Part shown: piece after piece, positions 7,666 to 16,222 of the stretch
Position numbering within the stretch: the first letter of the stretch is position 1
Layout: each line of letters opens with the position of its first letter
Origin: CALZBJ01 sp945619025
GTDB lineage: Bacteria > Pseudomonadota > Gammaproteobacteria > Cardiobacteriales > Wohlfahrtiimonadaceae
Assembly: GCA_945619025.1 (NCBI GenBank)
Contig: CALZBJ010000001.1
Coordinates: 372,001 to 436,000, forward strand
DNA: 64,000 bases
Direction: 5' to 3'
Made by a program: the position numbers and the translations under genes
Notes under the pieces: model-generated
Seen by the model: the letters and a program-made list of their open reading frames with translations, nothing else
The model's database searches: none
Told to the model about the DNA's origin: nothing

Positions 7666-8589
7666 ATGGCATCCACACCTGCACTAAAAATTAGTCAGTT
7701 ACGCAAAGAGTATAGTAATGGGAAAGTTGCCCTCAAAGGAATTGATCTAGAAGTGGAAGAAGGGGATTTCTACGCGCTCTTAGGGCCTAATGGCGCCGGG
7801 AAATCCACCACCATCGGAATTATTACCGATCTTGTCGAGCCCACCGCGGGCGATGTTGAGGTATTTGGCCACAGCATTCGCACCGATAAACATGCGGCAA
7901 AAGCCTTGATTGGTCTCGTTCCACAAGAATTTAACTTTAACCAGTTTGAGCCGGTTGAAGAGATCATTATTAACCAAGGGGGATACTACGGTATTTCACG
8001 CACCGAGGCGCGCCGAAAAGCGCATCGCCTGCTTGATCTCCTCGATCTGAGTGATAAACGTAAAGTGATGGCTCGCGAGCTTTCCGGCGGAATGAAACGC
8101 CGTTTGATGATCGCTCGTGCGCTCGTTCACGACCCAAAACTCTTAATTTTAGACGAACCCACTGCCGGCGTTGATATTGAAATTCGCCGCCAAACGTGGG
8201 AATTGATGCGCCGTGTGAACGATGATGGCACCACCATTATCCTAACGACGCACTACCTTGAAGAAGCGGAACAGATGTGTAATAACATCGCCATCATCAA
8301 TCATGGTGAGATTATTCACAAAAGCAGTATGGATGCGCTGTTACGCCAACTTCAGTCGGAAAGTTTTATCCTCAATCTGCGTGAAACGCCTACTGAACTG
8401 CCGGAAATGGCAGGCATTACGCTCAAAGCGCTCAATGATCTGACGCTCGAAGCGGAGGTGCATAAACCGCATACCATTAGCGATCTTTTTGCCGGGCTTG
8501 TGAGTAAAAATATTCACGTTGAGTCGATGCGCAATAAAGCCAATCGTTTAGAGGAACTCTTCTTGCGGATGACGCAGAAAGATAATTAA
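7666..8589 (+). CDS. ABC-2 type exporter ATP-binding protein, YadG-like
   Basis: Cytoplasmic ATPase of a two-gene ABC-2 exporter, 307 residues. Walker A is GPNGAGKST (40-48), the signature LSGGMKRRL near 145, Walker B LLILDEPTAG, and the switch histidine is in ILTTHYLEEAE. The family includes DrrA, NodI and E. coli YadG; YadG/YadH are the best matches by length and order. The substrate is unknown. It is followed after 18 bp by its permease and then by mlaA, a setting that hints at envelope lipid or drug traffic but does not prove it. Confidence 0.9.
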   Translation: MASTPALKISQLRKEYSNGKVALKGIDLEVEEGDFYALLGPNGAGKSTTIGIITDLVEPTAGDVEVFGHSIRTDKHAAKALIGLVPQEFNFNQFEPVEEIIINQGGYYGISRTEARRKAHRLLDLLDLSDKRKVMARELSGGMKRRLMIARALVHDPKLLILDEPTAGVDIEIRRQTWELMRRVNDDGTTIILTTHYLEEAEQMCNNIAIINHGEIIHKSSMDALLRQLQSESFILNLRETPTELPEMAGITLKALNDLTLEAEVHKPHTISDLFAGLVSKNIHVESMRNKANRLEELFLRMTQKDN

Positions 8590-8607
8590 TCGTTTCAAAT
8601 AGGGATT

Positions 8608-9384
8608 ATGATGAATAGAAATTATTGGACCGCGTTTTACACCATTTTGACGAAGGAGTTTTACCGCTTCATTCGCATCTGGCCTCAAACGCTTCTTCCT
8701 CCGGTGATCACCACCATTCTCTACTTTCTGATTTTCGGAAAGATCATTGGCGATCGCGTCGGTGATATGGCAGAAGGGATCGGCTACGCGCAATATATCG
8801 CGCCGGGACTCATTATGATGACGGTGATTAGCAACAGCTATGCCAACGTCGTCTCCTCCTTTTTTAGTGCAAAATATAGCCGGCATATCGAGGAATTGCT
8901 CATCTCGCCCATTCCCAATTTAGTCATTATCGCAGGCTATGTTGGTGGCGGAGTAGCCCGCGGGTTTTCCGTGGGATTGATTGTAACCGCGGTGACGCTC
9001 TTTTTTGTGGATCTTAACATTCACAGCATTCCGCTGATGTTATCGATCTTTATTCTCACCTCGCTCGTCTTTTCACTGGCGGGGCTAATTAATGCGATTT
9101 TTGCCCGCCATTTTGATGATATCTCCATCATTCCGACCTTTATTTTAACACCGCTCACCTATCTTGGTGGGGTGTTCTATTCGGTCGCGCTCTTACCCGA
9201 GCCATGGCAGTCGATCTCATATTTTAACCCCATTCTCTACATGGTTAATGCGTTCCGTTACAGCATTTTAAGCGTTTCCGACATCAATATCACCACAGCC
9301 CTTGTGCTCTTAGGGGTGTTTTTTGTCGCGCTCTTTAGCCTCGCACTGACCCTCTTAAATCGTGGGATTGGCCTTAAATCTTAA
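8608..9384 (+). CDS. ABC-2 type exporter permease, YadH-like
   Basis: Inner-membrane permease of 258 residues with six predicted membrane spans and the ABC-2 signature region (LTYLGGVFYSVALLPEPWQ, near 190-210). It pairs with the ATPase immediately upstream. Two consecutive ATG codons (8608, 8611) follow an AGGG ribosome site; either may be used. The reading frame ends 32 bp before the mlaA ATG, consistent with co-transcription. Confidence 0.9.
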   Translation: MMNRNYWTAFYTILTKEFYRFIRIWPQTLLPPVITTILYFLIFGKIIGDRVGDMAEGIGYAQYIAPGLIMMTVISNSYANVVSSFFSAKYSRHIEELLISPIPNLVIIAGYVGGGVARGFSVGLIVTAVTLFFVDLNIHSIPLMLSIFILTSLVFSLAGLINAIFARHFDDISIIPTFILTPLTYLGGVFYSVALLPEPWQSISYFNPILYMVNAFRYSILSVSDINITTALVLLGVFFVALFSLALTLLNRGIGLKS

Positions 9385-9416
9385 CTTAATTGTTCATACA
9401 AACGGCAGTTGGTACT

Positions 9417-10259
9417 ATGAAATCATTGATTAAACTCACCTCTTTATTGGTCGCTGGCATCGTGCTCGCGGCCTGTGCGGGCACTCCGCATAATCCTCAC
9501 GACCCGTACGAAGGGTATAACCGCAATGTCTACGCCTTTAATACCGCGTTTGATAAAGCGATTAGTAAACCGGTGGCAGAAGGGTATAAATTTGTCGTAC
9601 CACAAACCGTTCGTACCGGATTTGGTAACGCGTTTAGCAACTTAGGCGATACGCGCACGGCCGTAATTGATCTGACCCAAGGGCAATTTGTGGGGGCGCT
9701 TGAGAGCGTTCACCGTTTTGTCTTTAACTCAACTTTCGGGATCTTAGGCCTCATTGATTTAACGGAAAGTTTTAACCTTCCGGCAAAACATACCAACGAT
9801 TTTGGGACAACCCTTGCAAAAATGGGCTGGAAAAACAGTAACTATTTCGTCATTCCCTTCTTAGGCCCTTCAACGCCTCGTGATGGCTGGGGCGTCGTCG
9901 GCGATCTCTTTGCAACACCGCACAACTATATGCTTAATAAATACGCAAGTGCGGGACTCACCGTTGCGGGACTTGTTCACCTACGAAGCGAACTGCTTGA
10001 TGTGGATTCTGTGACGAAAAAAGCGGCGCTCGACCCGTATGTTTTCCAACGAGAAGCCTTTATGCAATATCGTACCGAAACCTTGCGTAAACGCGGCGTC
10101 ACCATGCCCGATCACGATCAATATGTCGATTACGGCGATGACGATGATGAGATGTCGATCTCTGATCTCGCGCGAAAACGCAATCAAGCGAGCAATGATG
10201 ATGAGGACGATTACGACAATCTCTCTTTAAGTGACCTTGCCCGGATGAAGAACCAATAA
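9417..10259 (+). CDS. mlaA: Outer-membrane lipoprotein MlaA (VacJ)
   Basis: Outer-membrane component of the Mla pathway, which removes misplaced phospholipids from the outer leaflet. The start at 9417 gives a lipoprotein signal with cysteine at residue 20 (IVLAAC). A TTG 27 bp upstream would add an unlikely N-terminal extension. The body has the VacJ/MlaA signature (DPYEGYNRNVYAFN near 30-43; WGVVGDLF near 160). The tail from about 225 is an acidic repeat (DDDEMSISDLARKRNQ, repeated as DNLSLSDLARMKNQ) not needed for the fold. No mlaBCDEF genes are nearby. The stop overlaps the rsmE start by one base. Confidence 0.93.
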   Translation: MKSLIKLTSLLVAGIVLAACAGTPHNPHDPYEGYNRNVYAFNTAFDKAISKPVAEGYKFVVPQTVRTGFGNAFSNLGDTRTAVIDLTQGQFVGALESVHRFVFNSTFGILGLIDLTESFNLPAKHTNDFGTTLAKMGWKNSNYFVIPFLGPSTPRDGWGVVGDLFATPHNYMLNKYASAGLTVAGLVHLRSELLDVDSVTKKAALDPYVFQREAFMQYRTETLRKRGVTMPDHDQYVDYGDDDDEMSISDLARKRNQASNDDEDDYDNLSLSDLARMKNQ

Positions 10260-11029
10260 TGAGCCGTTTTTACATCAATGAGCCCCTCGAGTCAGGGGCT
10301 CTTTTAACATTAGCCGACCCGCATTATAACTATATCGTCCGCGTGCTGCGCATGCGCGAAGGGGAATCGATCACGCTCTTTAATGGCCAAGGGGGTGAAT
10401 CTTCCGCCACCATTGAATCGATCGCAAAACGGGATTTAACCCTTTTAGTGGGCGATTTTAATCCGGAAAATCGCACCTCCCCTCTCACCATTCATCTCTA
10501 CCAAGCGATGGCCAAAGGGGAGAAAATGGAGCTCGTCTTCCAAAAGGCAACCGAGCTCGGCGTGACCAGCATTACCCCCATTATCACCGAGCGTTCCGTC
10601 GCAACGTTAAAAGCGGCGCAACTGCCGAAAAAGATGGAGCGCTGGAATGCAATTATTGAATCGAGCTGTGAGCAGTGTGGACTTAATATTGTCCCAACTC
10701 TCAACGAACCGATCCCGTTTAACGCGCTTCTTGAGCGTTTATCTGTAGATTGTTCTGCAAAAAGAGCTGATGCAAACCACGCCTATCTCACCCTCGCACC
10801 CACAGGGGAAAAATCTTTTGGTGAGCTAATTAATACCGAGCTGTCAGGCAAACGAGAATTTTCCATTATCATCGGTCCCGAAGGCGGATTAAGCGCTGAT
10901 GAAATTGATGCATTAACCGAAAAAGGCGCGCACAGTACGCGCATGGGAAGCCGAATTTTACGCACGGAAACGGCGGCTCTTAGCGTGATCTCATCGCTTC
11001 ATGCACTCATTGGCGATTGGGCCGAATAG
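10259..11029 (+). CDS. rsmE: 16S rRNA m3U1498 methyltransferase RsmE
   Basis: SPOUT-class methyltransferase modifying U1498 of 16S rRNA with S-adenosylmethionine, 256 residues. It has an N-terminal PUA-like domain (about 1-70) and a C-terminal knotted domain with the hallmark IIGPEGGLS near 200 and RILRTETAA near 235. The start overlaps the mlaA stop (TAATG). gshB follows, the same rsmE-gshB order as in E. coli. Confidence 0.95.
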   Translation: MSRFYINEPLESGALLTLADPHYNYIVRVLRMREGESITLFNGQGGESSATIESIAKRDLTLLVGDFNPENRTSPLTIHLYQAMAKGEKMELVFQKATELGVTSITPIITERSVATLKAAQLPKKMERWNAIIESSCEQCGLNIVPTLNEPIPFNALLERLSVDCSAKRADANHAYLTLAPTGEKSFGELINTELSGKREFSIIIGPEGGLSADEIDALTEKGAHSTRMGSRILRTETAALSVISSLHALIGDWAE

Positions 11030-11103
11030 CGGAAATTGTTGCCCTTATTTCCCTCCATAGCCTACAATAATAGAATCATTTAATCGTAAATATAGAGACA
11101 ATT

Positions 11104-12069
11104 ATGAGTAACCAACCTCGCATTATTATCATTATGGATCCGATCCACACCGTTAATCCTGTGAAAGATACCACGCTCGGTATGATTGCAGGGGCGATGG
11201 ATCGTGGCTTAGAAGTGATCTATACCCTGCCGGAATCCCTCTATCTGAAAAATCAGCGCGTTTTAACCGAAGGGCAAACCATCACCATCGATCTGACTCA
11301 ATCAGAAAATTGGTACACGCTCGGCGAGCCTCAAACGATCGAATTTGGGCCGAGTGATATCGTGCTTCAGCGTAAAGATCCGCCCTTTAATATGCACTAT
11401 ATTCACACCACTTACTTGCTTGAATTGATGGAAGCGCAAGGGGCCTTTGTGTGCAACAATCCCCGCTCGCTACGCGATTGTAACGAAAAAATGTTTACCG
11501 CATGGTTCCCAGAATTTACCCCGCCAACGCTCGTTTCAAGCCAAGCCAAACACATTAAAGCCTTTATCAAAGAGCATCACGATACCATCGTCAAACCCCT
11601 TGATGGCATGGGCGGCGCTTCGATTTTCCGCGTTACCGAAACCGATCCGAACCTCAATGTGATTTTGGAAACGCTCACCGAACACGAGCAGACCTCCATT
11701 ATGATTCAGCGCTACGTGCCTGAAATTAACAAAGGCGATAAACGCGTCATCTTAATTAATGGCGAACCAGTGCCCTATCTATTAGCCCGCATTCCCGCTG
11801 AAAATGAGACGCGCGGAAACTTAGCGGTGGGTGCAAAAGGCGTTGTTCAAGAGCTATCTGAGCGCGATTATGAGATCTGCCGTGGCTTAGCGCCAGAGCT
11901 TAAAAAACGCGGACTCTACTTTGTGGGTCTTGATATTATCGGCGATTACCTCACTGAAATTAATGTCACCAGCCCAACCGGTATCCGCCAGATCGATCAA
12001 GAAAAAGGCACCTTTATCGGCCGTGATCTGATCGATACACTTATTGAAAATTGGAAGGCGCGCAGTTAA
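11104..12069 (+). CDS. gshB: Glutathione synthetase GshB
   Basis: ATP-grasp ligase joining gamma-glutamylcysteine and glycine to give glutathione. The 321 residues match the family length. Visible family segments include RKDPPFN, SLRDCNEK, KPLDGMGGASIF (ATP-grasp lid) and GLDIIGDYLTEINVTSP at the metal/ATP site. It follows rsmE by 74 bp; TACAAT at 11063-11068 may be a -10 box of its own. A strong terminator ends the unit. Confidence 0.96.
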   Translation: MSNQPRIIIIMDPIHTVNPVKDTTLGMIAGAMDRGLEVIYTLPESLYLKNQRVLTEGQTITIDLTQSENWYTLGEPQTIEFGPSDIVLQRKDPPFNMHYIHTTYLLELMEAQGAFVCNNPRSLRDCNEKMFTAWFPEFTPPTLVSSQAKHIKAFIKEHHDTIVKPLDGMGGASIFRVTETDPNLNVILETLTEHEQTSIMIQRYVPEINKGDKRVILINGEPVPYLLARIPAENETRGNLAVGAKGVVQELSERDYEICRGLAPELKKRGLYFVGLDIIGDYLTEINVTSPTGIRQIDQEKGTFIGRDLIDTLIENWKARS

Positions 12070-12102
12070 GAATCGCACCTACTATTTTCAGAATATTGCT
12101 CC

Positions 12103-12130
12103 AAAGCCCTGTCTAGCACGGGGCTTTTTT
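12103..12130 (+). terminator. Intrinsic terminator after gshB
   Basis: AAAGCCC (12103-12109) pairs with GGGCTTT (12121-12127) and runs into a T tract, 34 bp after the gshB stop. Confidence 0.85.
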
Positions 12131-12235
12131 GTTGCCCATCCTCCAATATCATTCAGGATCGTTCAATAATTTCCCGTTTGGCGCTATTTTATTTTAAACT
12201 AAACAGATTCCCAACACGTTTCTAAGGAGTTCCCC

Positions 12236-13975
12236 ATGCAGCGCTTTGATGATTTAGCCAAAACCATCGATATGGCATCCACCAAAATGGATGCTGATCT
12301 TCTCATCACCAACTGCCAATTTGTCGATGTCTATAACCAAGTGTTAGTCGATGGACCTGTGGCGATCGGCAATGGCCGCGTTGTCGGCTGGGGCGATCAT
12401 TATCGCGGGAAAAAAGAGCTCGATGCAAAAGGTGGCATTGTGATGCCTGGGCTCATTGATGGACACGTTCATATCGAATCCTCCTCGCTAACGCCGCCAC
12501 AATTTGCGCGCACAATTTTACCGTTTGGCACCACAACCATCATTGCAGACCCTCACGAAATCGCCAATGTATGCGGTTTAGATGGGATTCTCTATATGTT
12601 AAATGCCTCTGAAAATCTACCCCTGGATGTTCGTTTAATGCTGCCCTCCTGCGTTCCGGCAACGCCTTTTGAATCCGCAGGCGCAGTTCTTGAGGCAGAG
12701 GATTTAGAGACGCTCATTCATGAAGAGCGCATCCATGGACTGGCGGAAGTGATGGATTATCCGAGCGTCATTAATCACGCAAAGCCGATGATCGATAAGA
12801 TTTTAATGGCGAAAAAGCACGACCGCGTGATCGATGGACATAGCCCCGGCGTCACTGGCACCGATCTTATGGCCTATGTGGCGAGCGGTATTATGACTGA
12901 CCATGAATGTTCAACGCCGCAAGCGATGATCGATCGCCTCCGCATGGGGCAATATATTCTGCTGCGTGAAGGCTCGACCTGTAAGGATCTCCTCAATCTT
13001 TTGCCGGCGCTCACCCCACATAATATGCGCCGCTGCGTCTTCTGTACCGACGATCGTGAAGCCAATGACATTCTCGAAAATGGCCATCTAACCAACCATC
13101 TTCGCCTTGCGGTAAAGGCCGGTATTGACCCCATTATGGCGATTACTATGGGAACCTTAAACGCGGCGGAATGTTTTAGACTCTACGATAAAGGGGCTAT
13201 CGCACCGGGGAAAGATGCCGATCTTGTTATTATCGATAACCTTACCGATTTTAGGGCAAAGCATGTGTTTGTGAAGGGACAAGAGATCGCCCGCGATGAA
13301 AAGCTCCTCGTTGAAATTGAAGATTACATCGATGAGCGTGTATTAAATACAATCAATATTGCGCCCATCAGCGAACACGATTTCGCCCTACCCCTTACAA
13401 GCGACATCGTTCGCGCGATCGGAGTGATTCCGAAAAGCGTAGTCACCACTCTCAAAGAGACGCGCGTAGTTAAAAATGACGCGGGGGAATTTGATCCAAA
13501 ACTCAATGGTGAGCTTAATAAACTCGCCGTGATCGAACGTCATCACGCTACAGGAAAGATCGGCTTAGGTATTTTATCCGGTTATCGCATTAAAAATGGC
13601 GCGATTGCCGTGTCTGTCGCCCACGATTCCCACAACTTAGTGGTCGCCGGCGATAATGACCGCGATATGCTCGCCGCGGTGAAAGATGTTGAAGCAATCG
13701 GTGGCGGATTTTCCATCGTGCAAAATGGTGAGGTCCTCGCCCATCTCCCCCTTCCCGTTGGTGGCCTGATGTCCAATCAATCAGCGCAAGAGGTGGCAAG
13801 TGCTTTAGAAGAACTCATCCGCGTTGCCCGCGAAAAACTCGCGCTTCCCGATACCTTCCATCCACTTATGACCCTTGTATTTATGACGCTCCCCGTCATT
13901 CCAGAACTGAAACTCACCTCAAATGGCCTTTTTGATGTTAAACAGTTTAAGCTCGTCGATCTCTGTATTGAGTGA
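12236..13975 (+). CDS. ade: Adenine deaminase
   Basis: Amidohydrolase-superfamily enzyme converting adenine to hypoxanthine for purine salvage, 579 residues. Metal-site motifs are GHVHIESS near 80 and ADPHEI near 103; the later DGHSPGV and DDREAND segments are also conserved. The C-terminal domain (about 400-579) is the small beta domain typical of bacterial Ade. A good ribosome site (AAGGAG) precedes the ATG. It lies between two terminators and seems monocistronic. No purine riboswitch was recognised upstream. Confidence 0.95.
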   Translation: MQRFDDLAKTIDMASTKMDADLLITNCQFVDVYNQVLVDGPVAIGNGRVVGWGDHYRGKKELDAKGGIVMPGLIDGHVHIESSSLTPPQFARTILPFGTTTIIADPHEIANVCGLDGILYMLNASENLPLDVRLMLPSCVPATPFESAGAVLEAEDLETLIHEERIHGLAEVMDYPSVINHAKPMIDKILMAKKHDRVIDGHSPGVTGTDLMAYVASGIMTDHECSTPQAMIDRLRMGQYILLREGSTCKDLLNLLPALTPHNMRRCVFCTDDREANDILENGHLTNHLRLAVKAGIDPIMAITMGTLNAAECFRLYDKGAIAPGKDADLVIIDNLTDFRAKHVFVKGQEIARDEKLLVEIEDYIDERVLNTINIAPISEHDFALPLTSDIVRAIGVIPKSVVTTLKETRVVKNDAGEFDPKLNGELNKLAVIERHHATGKIGLGILSGYRIKNGAIAVSVAHDSHNLVVAGDNDRDMLAAVKDVEAIGGGFSIVQNGEVLAHLPLPVGGLMSNQSAQEVASALEELIRVAREKLALPDTFHPLMTLVFMTLPVIPELKLTSNGLFDVKQFKLVDLCIE

Positions 13976-14047
13976 TAATATTTATTGCAAGTTTAATGTA
14001 AAAAATTTGACCTGCTAATAAAATTGCATTACCATCAGTCACAACAT

Positions 14048-14115
14048 AACTCCCCCGTTTTCTAATCCAAGAAGTTTACTTTAAACGATTTGAAAAAAGA
14101 GGGGAGTTTTCTTTT
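14048..14115 (+). terminator. Long-loop intrinsic terminator after ade
   Basis: AACTCCCC (14048-14055) pairs with GGGGAGTT (14101-14108), followed by TTCTTTTT. The 44-nt loop contains a small GTTT/AAAC hairpin, and the stem can extend with TTTT/AAAA. On the minus strand it lies just past the Abi gene and may also end that transcript. Confidence 0.7.
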
Positions 14116-14119
14116 TCCG

Positions 14120-15091
14120 TTAAAAAAGTTGCATCCACTCCCTTTGATCGCCTCGATAGCCCATATGCCTTAATGATATCTCTTCATTATTTGTTTGAGG
14201 GAAGTTTTCAAGAAGCGACTGAACTCGATTCCCCCACCGAGTTGAAGGATTAATCTGTTTCAAAAAATGATTAATTAACGCCAGTGTTAAAAAGACTTTA
14301 TTATCATCACACAGTTGTTTAATCATACGAGTTTTTGGGTGATTCGATAATGTTCGTTTCTCAAATACGGCATTCCAGACCCGATTATGATGCGCGCAAT
14401 GATTTCGAACATGTGAAAATAATCGGATAATATCTGCCAATTCTTTTCCACGCGCAACATCGTATCTCTCGGCTAATTTTTCTAAAGGCAACGTTTTATT
14501 GTTACTATTGGCTTGCAAAGCCCCTAGCAGCCGAGATAAATAACCAAATGTCCAAACCTCCGATGAGATCCAAATAGGCGGAATCCCGGCATAATTTTGT
14601 TTAAAATGAGCTAAAAAATCTTTCGTTTTTTGTGTTTTTAATAACTTTTTCTCATTACCAATAAAAGGATCTAAAAGAGTATCAATCTCATTTCTTCCCC
14701 TGTAAAAATGATCTTTAATATTTTGCTCAGTAAATTCAGATAGCCTCGGATTAATTTCCCCTAAATAATAGACAAGCTCAGCACGGATAGCGATTTCAAT
14801 ACGCTCCAATCCATCCATAATTAATAGTTTGATCTTCTTATCAAATGCATAAATTTCCAATATGTGTTGCAGTTCTGTGCCCGGCTTAAATTGATCTAAA
14901 CGCTTTTTCGAACCACACGTTGCATGCTCTCTAAATGAATAAAAATATCCACTTAAACGATAATAACCAATCGTTCTCAATTTCCGTAAAGCTCGCTCTT
15001 CATCGCCGCTATTTATTACCAAGCCCCGATCTTGTAATTGCTTTAACTGGCTTGAGTATGAAAGCCAACATCTCTCATAATCTCTTTTCAT
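14120..15091 (-). CDS. Abi_2 (AbiD/AbiF-like) HEPN-domain protein, putative RNase of an abortive-infection or toxin-antitoxin system
   Basis: 323-residue member of the Abi_2 family (phage abortive infection). Family hallmarks are LRTIGYYRLSGYFYSFR (39-55) and GLERIEIAIRAEL (94-106). A HEPN-type R-X4-H ribonuclease motif, RNHCAH, is at residues 229-234, so RNA cleavage is the inferred activity. The chosen ATG has an AGGG ribosome site; an ATG at 15124 lies right against a terminator T-run and is unlikely. The gene is clearly more AT-rich than its neighbours and is boxed by two stem-loops, suggesting recent acquisition. No protein antitoxin is adjacent, but a possible small RNA lies immediately upstream. 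Confidence 0.85.
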   Translation of the reverse strand: MKRDYERCWLSYSSQLKQLQDRGLVINSGDEERALRKLRTIGYYRLSGYFYSFREHATCGSKKRLDQFKPGTELQHILEIYAFDKKIKLLIMDGLERIEIAIRAELVYYLGEINPRLSEFTEQNIKDHFYRGRNEIDTLLDPFIGNEKKLLKTQKTKDFLAHFKQNYAGIPPIWISSEVWTFGYLSRLLGALQANSNNKTLPLEKLAERYDVARGKELADIIRLFSHVRNHCAHHNRVWNAVFEKRTLSNHPKTRMIKQLCDDNKVFLTLALINHFLKQINPSTRWGNRVQSLLENFPQTNNEEISLRHMGYRGDQREWMQLF

Positions 15092-15129
15092 ATCAACCCT
15101 ATAAACACAAAATGTATTTAGCATACCAC

Positions 15130-15158
15130 AAAAAAACCCCTTCCGATTCTGAAAGGGG
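15130..15158 (-). terminator. Intrinsic terminator between the PadR-like and Abi genes
   Basis: On the minus strand CCCCTT (15158-15153) pairs with AAGGGG (15142-15137) and is followed by seven T residues. It separates the padR-like gene, or the candidate small RNA, from abi. Confidence 0.8.
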
Positions 15159-15190
15159 TTTTACACAGTTGCCAGATTTTAACTTTCGGG
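15130..15190 (-). ncRNA. Candidate short structured RNA upstream of the Abi/HEPN gene
   Basis: On the minus strand a promoter-like pair (TTGAAA at 15218-15223, 17-bp spacer, TTCTAT at 15195-15200) would start a transcript near 15188. That RNA has a weak AGTT/AACT hairpin (15181-15184 with 15167-15170) and ends at a strong terminator (15130-15158), giving roughly 55-60 nt. The terminator lies 39 bp before the abi ATG. It may instead be only the 3' end of the padR-like mRNA. Existence of a separate RNA is inference. Confidence 0.35.
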
Positions 15191-15209
15191 TGCTATAGAA
15201 TTTTGGGGG

Positions 15210-15965
15210 TTATAGCGTTTCAATCTTAGCAATTGTCTCTTCTAATATTTGGACGATCGCCTCATGCGTTTCGGCATCAACCTGTCGTTTATTGCGGAGC
15301 ACTCCGCGAAGGGTCTGCATTTTGTCTCTAAAGGGAAATTCTGGAGAGAGTTTTTCTGCTTCATAGGCAGTTTCCATCGCATCAATCAATTGCCCTTGCG
15401 CTTTAAGCCATTCTAACAGCGCCTCGGCATCGGATCGATTTTGGGCGTAAATCTCTTGGCCTTCTTCAGTGATGGTATAGAGCTTTTTCGCACCATCCAT
15501 CTCAGGCAGTGCTAAATTACTCTCTTCTAAAAACGCGAGTACGGGGTAGATCATCCCGGGACTCGGTTTATAAAATCCGTGCGACAGCTCCTCGAGCTCT
15601 TTAATGATTTGGTAGCCGTGCAGCGGTTTTTCAGCCAGTAATGCCAGCGTTAAATTCTGTAATTCATCGGCGGAGATTCGGCGTGCTCCACTAAAACGCC
15701 CGGCTCCACGGCCTTGTCGTCCCCTGCCGTTTCCGCCACATTGACCGGATCCACCATGACCTTTTCCGTGGCCTCTACCACGCCCCGATCCTTCACCACA
15801 TCCATGGCCGCGTCCATGTCCACCACCTTGTCCATCATGACGACCACCGCCGCCCATTCCGGAACATTTTCCGTGGACATTGTGCATCCTTCCTGATCCA
15901 GGACGACACGCGCCTCGCTCCATCTCAAAGCCATATTCCAATCCGTATTCAAATAATCGTTTCAT
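15210..15965 (-). CDS. PadR-family metal-responsive regulator, YqjI-like
   Basis: 251-residue regulator. Residues about 21-90 are a Gly/His/Cys/Arg-rich metal-binding-like extension (GHGRGHGCGEG and similar). From about 97 follows a PadR winged helix (KPLHGYQIIKELEEL; PSPGMIYPVLAFLEE) with a C-terminal helical dimer region. This layout matches E. coli YqjI, a nickel- and iron-sensitive repressor of yqjH and itself. The ATG at 15965 has AGGAG eight bases upstream; a start at 15998 lacks one. A perfect palindrome lies upstream and fits autorepression. No yqjH-like reductase gene is present in the window. Confidence 0.8.
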   Translation of the reverse strand: MKRLFEYGLEYGFEMERGACRPGSGRMHNVHGKCSGMGGGGRHDGQGGGHGRGHGCGEGSGRGRGHGKGHGGSGQCGGNGRGRQGRGAGRFSGARRISADELQNLTLALLAEKPLHGYQIIKELEELSHGFYKPSPGMIYPVLAFLEESNLALPEMDGAKKLYTITEEGQEIYAQNRSDAEALLEWLKAQGQLIDAMETAYEAEKLSPEFPFRDKMQTLRGVLRNKRQVDAETHEAIVQILEETIAKIETL

Positions 15966-16048
15966 TGTTTGATCTCCTAATCTTATGACGTAGTCCAAAC
16001 ATGGATCGACGATTCGATACGATGACTACGTGTTTTTTATCTTAATTC

Positions 16049-16084
16049 GATATCTTTTATATCTTAAGATATGTTTTACGATAT
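16049..16084. promoter_or_regulatory. Palindromic operator-like element upstream of the YqjI-like gene
   Basis: Perfect 14-bp palindrome ATATCTTAAGATAT (16059-16072), flanked by CGATAT elements on both sides (16049-16054 and 16079-16084). It is about 95 bp upstream of the start codon. Position and symmetry fit a PadR-type self-regulatory site. Confidence 0.5.
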
Positions 16085-16222
16085 ACCTGATTCCTCTCCC
16101 CGTCAACTTTTTTTACCATTTTAGGCACGAGCATTGCCTCCCTTCCCATTCTCACCTATGATGAAATCAGAACATTTTTAATCCTTTTTAATGATAATGA
16201 TATGAAAACCAAAGGAGACTCT

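Noticed and set aside
12131..12235. Possible purine riboswitch upstream of adenine deaminase
   Set aside because: No three-way junction with the conserved purine-aptamer loop sequences could be drawn; only an AT-rich leader with a good ribosome site.
14048..15165. Terminal inverted repeats of a transposable element around the Abi gene
   Set aside because: The flanking C/G-rich stem-loops (AACTCCCC... and ACCCCTT...) are each complete terminators and are not inverted copies of one another; no transposase.
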